Assembly (NCBI GenBank): GCA_934277865.1
Contig: CAKQVW010000064.1
Coordinates: 1 to 10,848, forward strand
DNA length: 10,848 nt
Reading direction: 5' to 3'
Source of the DNA: an uncultured Pseudobdellovibrionaceae bacterium
Lineage (GTDB): Bacteria > Bdellovibrionota > Bdellovibrionia > Bdellovibrionales > JAMPXM01
Notes under the pieces: model-generated
What the model saw: only the letters and a program-made list of their open reading frames with translations
Told to the model about the DNA's origin: nothing
The model's database searches: none
Program-made: the position numbers and the translations under genes
Shown: piece after piece, positions 8,624 to 10,848 of the stretch
How the letters are laid out: the number at the start of each line of letters is the position of its first letter
Position numbering within the stretch: position 1 is the stretch's first letter

Positions 8624-8629
8624 AAGGAG
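8624..8629 (+). promoter_or_regulatory. Strong ribosome binding site fixing the 8636 start
   Basis: AAGGAG lies six bases before ATG 8636. It decides the start against an in-frame TTG at 8567, which would place non-signal-like residues before the export signal. Confidence 0.8.
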
Positions 8630-8635
8630 TCGGCT

Positions 8636-9673
8636 ATGAGCAATTTGGCTTCAGGTCTTTTGAGGATGAGTGTCGCGGCGGGGCTTGCGGTTTTAACAGG
8701 TCTTCAGATGCCGGCTCGTGCTTTCGGTCAGGACGGCACGGAGAGTTCAATTGATCCGATTCAAGGCGTGACGATCACAGTTGCGGCGGGCGTTGCTTTA
8801 ACAGCCAATAGCTACAACTATCGTCGGCAGATTCAGGCGTCTAACCAGCTTCATACTAGGCAAAGTGCCTTTATTACTGGAACTGGAGCTGATCTTGTTG
8901 GTCGCCGAGGCGAAGATGCGGCGAAGCTTGCCGACTTGGCGTTAGAGGGAACTCGTCATGGCGACATTCTCACGATCGATTATACCCCTGGCACGGTTGC
9001 GGAGCTGCGAAACGCGGTAACCGATTTGGAGTCGGCAAAAAAGCTATGGGAAAAACGCGTGATCGAGCTCTCTAAGGAGATGGGTAAGTTGAATCGTCGC
9101 ATCACGGTTGAAAAACACACGTTGGCGAAACTCCCGCTTTCCCCGGAATCAAGAGATGAGCGTGATCGGGTGCAGACTCGTTTGGATAAACTTGAACGGG
9201 AGTTCCGTTACGTGCGCAACGCGGAACTCGATGCTCAACAGCGCATGCACCACGCTCGCGGGTTGTTTGAGGCGGAGAAGAAGAATCTGGAAGTCGCGGA
9301 ACGCTCGGGACGAGTCGCTCGCACGCATGTTCGAATGGATTTTCCGGTCGATGAAAAGTCTCGCGGATACCTTCAAGGGTTCGTTCACCGCATAGCGACG
9401 ACGGATGGCGAGAAGTCGATCAGAGAGTCGGCCAAAGAAGCGAAGCTTCGCGCGCCTCATATCCGCATTTCGCGGGTCGCTTTGCCGAATCTTGAGAAAT
9501 CGATTCAGCTCTTGAAAGAGGCTCGTCGCGGAGCTTGGGTCGCAGGAATCGGTGCGGTCGTGGCTTTAGAAGAGATCGCCGTCGGTTATATGTCCGATGG
9601 ATTGAGGGACGGGCTGGAGGCGGCAGATGTTGTCGCGCCGAGAAACGCCGCCCCCATGGGAACGGCTCGTTGA
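8636..9673 (+). CDS. Exported coiled-coil protein of unknown function
   Basis: A 345-residue protein I cannot assign to a family. Residues 1-29 form a Sec-type signal peptide: hydrophobic run about 12-23, then an ARA site at 27-29 suited to signal peptidase I. A short Gly/Ala-rich apolar stretch (about 45-60) follows. Residues about 120-223 are highly charged and helical, with heptad-like leucines and only one proline-containing break (LPLSPESR), which indicates a coiled coil. A second apolar segment (about 299-318) could touch or enter a membrane. No cysteine is present. The start is set by AAGGAG at 8624. The leader holds a terminator-like hairpin, so expression may be attenuated. The gene ends 16 bases from the end of the convergent minus-strand gene. 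A structural or envelope-associated role is a guess from shape only. Confidence 0.82.
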   Translation: MSNLASGLLRMSVAAGLAVLTGLQMPARAFGQDGTESSIDPIQGVTITVAAGVALTANSYNYRRQIQASNQLHTRQSAFITGTGADLVGRRGEDAAKLADLALEGTRHGDILTIDYTPGTVAELRNAVTDLESAKKLWEKRVIELSKEMGKLNRRITVEKHTLAKLPLSPESRDERDRVQTRLDKLEREFRYVRNAELDAQQRMHHARGLFEAEKKNLEVAERSGRVARTHVRMDFPVDEKSRGYLQGFVHRIATTDGEKSIRESAKEAKLRAPHIRISRVALPNLEKSIQLLKEARRGAWVAGIGAVVALEEIAVGYMSDGLRDGLEAADVVAPRNAAPMGTAR

Positions 9674-9689
9674 TCGAGAAGCTTCTGTT

Positions 9690-9929
9690 TTAGTTGAGCG
9701 TGAAGAGTCGTTTGCGAAGCTGAATTTTACATGGATCACAAGACGCGCTTTCGATCACGGTGAGTTGCATGAAATCAACCACGTGGTCGAAGCTCAATTC
9801 GTGTCCACAAAGACAGCAAAGATTTTGTTCCTGCAAGAACGCATCACGGTCCGAGATCATGTCGGATGGGTCGATGAAATGGGGTTCCATGGTGAATTCT
9901 TTTGGGTCTCGTGCTGTGTTGTCCGACAT
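9690..9929 (-). CDS. Small Cys4 zinc-ribbon-like protein, 79 residues
   Basis: This is the only gene on the minus strand. It is supported by GAGGAG (9936-9941 on the complement) six bases before the ATG, and by a protein with paired cysteines: C38-x2-C41 and C64-x2-C67, separated by 22 residues, plus an extra Cys39 and His43/His49 nearby. This geometry is typical of a zinc ribbon or knuckle. There is no signal peptide or membrane segment, so it is probably cytoplasmic. The N-terminal 35 residues are acidic and likely flexible; the tail is basic (IQLRKRLF). It is convergent with the coiled-coil gene and divergent from the gene at 10039, with 109 bases between the two starts. The function is unknown: a small regulator or an accessory nucleic-acid or protein binder is possible. 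A longer plus-strand frame over the same bases has no such support. Confidence 0.75.
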   Translation of the reverse strand: MSDNTARDPKEFTMEPHFIDPSDMISDRDAFLQEQNLCCLCGHELSFDHVVDFMQLTVIESASCDPCKIQLRKRLFTLN

Positions 9930-9935
9930 GATGTT

Positions 9936-9941
9936 CTCCTC
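9936..9941 (-). promoter_or_regulatory. Ribosome binding site of the minus-strand small gene
   Basis: Read on the complement this is GAGGAG, six bases before the start codon at 9929-9927. It is the main argument that this short minus-strand frame is translated. Confidence 0.7.
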
Positions 9942-9966
9942 AAGACACCTATCGGTGAGGGCTTAA

Positions 9967-9983
9967 ATTTCTCGAGAGGAAAT
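9967..9983. repeat. Inverted repeat in the divergent intergenic region
   Basis: ATTTC and GAAAT arms flank a seven-base spacer that contains CTCGAG-derived sequence. It lies in the 109-base space between two divergent genes, where an operator would be expected. The arms are short, so it could be chance. I see no convincing -35/-10 pair for either gene in this space. A G-rich tract (10012-10022) sits about 17 bases before the 10039 start. Confidence 0.25.
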
Positions 9984-10038
9984 ATTTGCCGCATAACGAC
10001 TTGCCGGTTTTGGGGAGGGGGGAATAGCTTGCGCTTAA

Positions 10039-10551
10039 ATGGACTCATCCCCACTGTTTCGCTATCTGGAAAACACGCTCGGTCTGACTCGTCTCAGTCG
10101 GGACTTTTTTGCAGAGCAGGCTGCGGGGCTGGCGGCAGAGCCGACGGCGGCCCCGGTGACAGTCGAAACTGTTCCTCAGCTTTGCTGCCTCATCTACAAT
10201 GAGGCCTTGGAAAAGCCTTCGTTGGTCGAGATGGCGGACAAACTCAAGCAAGCGGTTGAAACCGAGTTTACCAAACGTGCCATGGCGGGACGTATCAAGG
10301 TTCTTTGGTGCAACTTGCGTGAAGAGCCCGCTTTGCCAAACGGGAAGATCGGTCTTTGCCTGGAGTTTGGCTCTGACTTTCGCTCTGCTGGTTACACCGG
10401 TGGTCGCAGTAGTTCGGCGGACGTAAAACCCTACGACGTCATTCGTTTGCCTCGGCTACAGGAGATCCATGAAAACCCCGTTGCCAAGCGTGAGACGTGG
10501 AAACAGATCCAGCTTGCGATTAGTGAGTTTGCATCCTCGACCTTGGTCTAA
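10039..10551 (+). CDS. Cytoplasmic protein with HolD (psi)-like C-terminal pattern
   Basis: A 170-residue protein without signal peptide or membrane segment. An in-frame TAA directly precedes the ATG, so this is the most upstream start possible; no ribosome binding site lies at normal spacing. The order seen is: an N-terminal helix region and Ala/Pro linker (1-45), a strand (QLCCLIYNEAL), a helix (about 60-80), a strand (RIKVLWCNL), a turn and strand (LPNGKIGLCLEFG), then a C-terminal helix with LQEIHENPVAKRETWKQI. From memory, E. coli HolD has the same order and a matching end, with the pattern L-x2-L/I-x2-NP-x-A-K/R-x3-W-x-QI, and an LP-x-G turn at the corresponding place. HolD binds chi and the clamp-loader gamma/tau subunits at replication forks. 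This is pattern recognition by eye; the gene itself is more certain than the family. Confidence 0.75.
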   Translation: MDSSPLFRYLENTLGLTRLSRDFFAEQAAGLAAEPTAAPVTVETVPQLCCLIYNEALEKPSLVEMADKLKQAVETEFTKRAMAGRIKVLWCNLREEPALPNGKIGLCLEFGSDFRSAGYTGGRSSSADVKPYDVIRLPRLQEIHENPVAKRETWKQIQLAISEFASSTLV

Positions 10552-10571
10552 AGTTCCGCACGATCATCGTC

Positions 10572-10592
10572 TTGCCTTAACGGTCTAGGCAA
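10572..10592. repeat. Six-base inverted repeat downstream of the HolD-like gene
   Basis: TTGCCT and AGGCAA flank a nine-base spacer, 20 bases after the stop at 10549-10551 and before the exported gene at the right edge. AAA rather than a T tract follows, so it is not a classical intrinsic terminator for the plus strand. An operator or an RNA stem are both possible. Confidence 0.3.
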
Positions 10593-10612
10593 AAGTCGCA
10601 AAACTTGGGGGA

Positions 10613-10848
10613 GTGAAATCCCTCGAACCTCTCGGCAACAAGCTTTGTCGTTTCCGTGATCACACCGTTGGTCGGTTTTCGTGCGTGAGGAGCGTTTCTA
10701 TCCTCGTGGCTGTCCTCTTGGTGCAAGGGGTTGGGCTCTCGCCTCATGCGGAGGCGTTTGAGATTCCGGGTGAAGTGTCTGTTCGGCTTCGGCCTCTTAA
10801 AGGCCTAATCTCGGTTTCGGGCCGAGACTTGGCGCTGCACTCGACCGG
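10613..10848 (+). CDS. Exported protein, possibly SpoIID/LytB-like, cut by right edge
   Basis: The frame is open from an in-frame stop at 10586 to the window end, and no ATG is available. GTG at 10613 is the first start, with GGGGGA directly against it, which is poor spacing. GTG at 10685 (residue 25) would give a compact signal peptide: Arg, a hydrophobic run SILVAVLLVQGVGL, then an AEA-type cleavage site. The true start may therefore be 10685. The mature N-terminus, FEIPGEVSVRLRPLKGLISV followed by SGRDL, has the strand-then-SG pattern I associate with the first strands of SpoIID/LytB domains, which act on cell-wall glycan in other bacteria. Only about 30 mature residues are visible, so the family call is tentative. 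That an exported protein begins here is considerably safer. Confidence 0.5.
   Translation, partial: MKSLEPLGNKLCRFRDHTVGRFSCVRSVSILVAVLLVQGVGLSPHAEAFEIPGEVSVRLRPLKGLISVSGRDLALHST

Noticed and set aside
9677..9686. AGAAGCTTCT palindrome between convergent genes as a bidirectional terminator
   Set aside because: A loop would leave only three to four pairs, and the adjacent GTTTTAG is a short T run that is not symmetrical for both strands.
9627..10202. 191-residue plus-strand open frame between the coiled-coil gene and the HolD-like gene
   Set aside because: It overlaps three better-supported genes, lacks a ribosome binding site, and its translation has no recognisable pattern. The minus-strand frame inside it has a strong ribosome binding site and CxxC pairs.

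Overview
The window is a chromosomal stretch of a Gram-negative bacterium with roughly balanced base composition. The contents are two linked nucleotide-excision-repair genes (uvrB, uvrC), a cysteinyl-tRNA synthetase, a very large lipoprotein and several secreted or small proteins without an obvious family. This mix resembles the Bdellovibrionota / former Deltaproteobacteria, but that placement is an inference from gene style, not from a marker gene. No phage, insertion sequence, CRISPR array, tRNA or rRNA is visible.

Layout: cysS enters from the left edge with its start missing (1-1391). Its stop codon shares one base with the uvrB start (1391-3547). After a 174-base gap comes a 923-residue predicted outer-membrane lipoprotein (3722-6493), followed 17 bases later by uvrC (6511-8430). 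A 205-base leader region follows, with a possible promoter, two hairpins and a T tract directly before a strong ribosome binding site. It leads into a 345-residue exported coiled-coil protein (8636-9673). A 79-residue Cys4 zinc-ribbon-like protein lies convergent to it on the minus strand (9690-9929). It is divergent from a 170-residue cytoplasmic protein (10039-10551) whose C-terminal part resembles the HolD (psi) subunit of the DNA polymerase III clamp loader. The right edge cuts an exported protein whose first mature residues look like the start of a SpoIID/LytB-type domain.

How the parts fit: UvrB loads onto damage and recruits UvrC, which makes both incisions, so the two repair genes form a functional unit. 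uvrB appears translationally coupled to cysS, and uvrC to the lipoprotein gene. Placing a large envelope lipoprotein between uvrB and uvrC is the oddest feature of the layout. The most interesting protein-level lead is the HolD-like gene, because psi subunits are known mainly from Gammaproteobacteria. The most interesting nucleic-acid lead is the terminator-like leader at 8572-8623.
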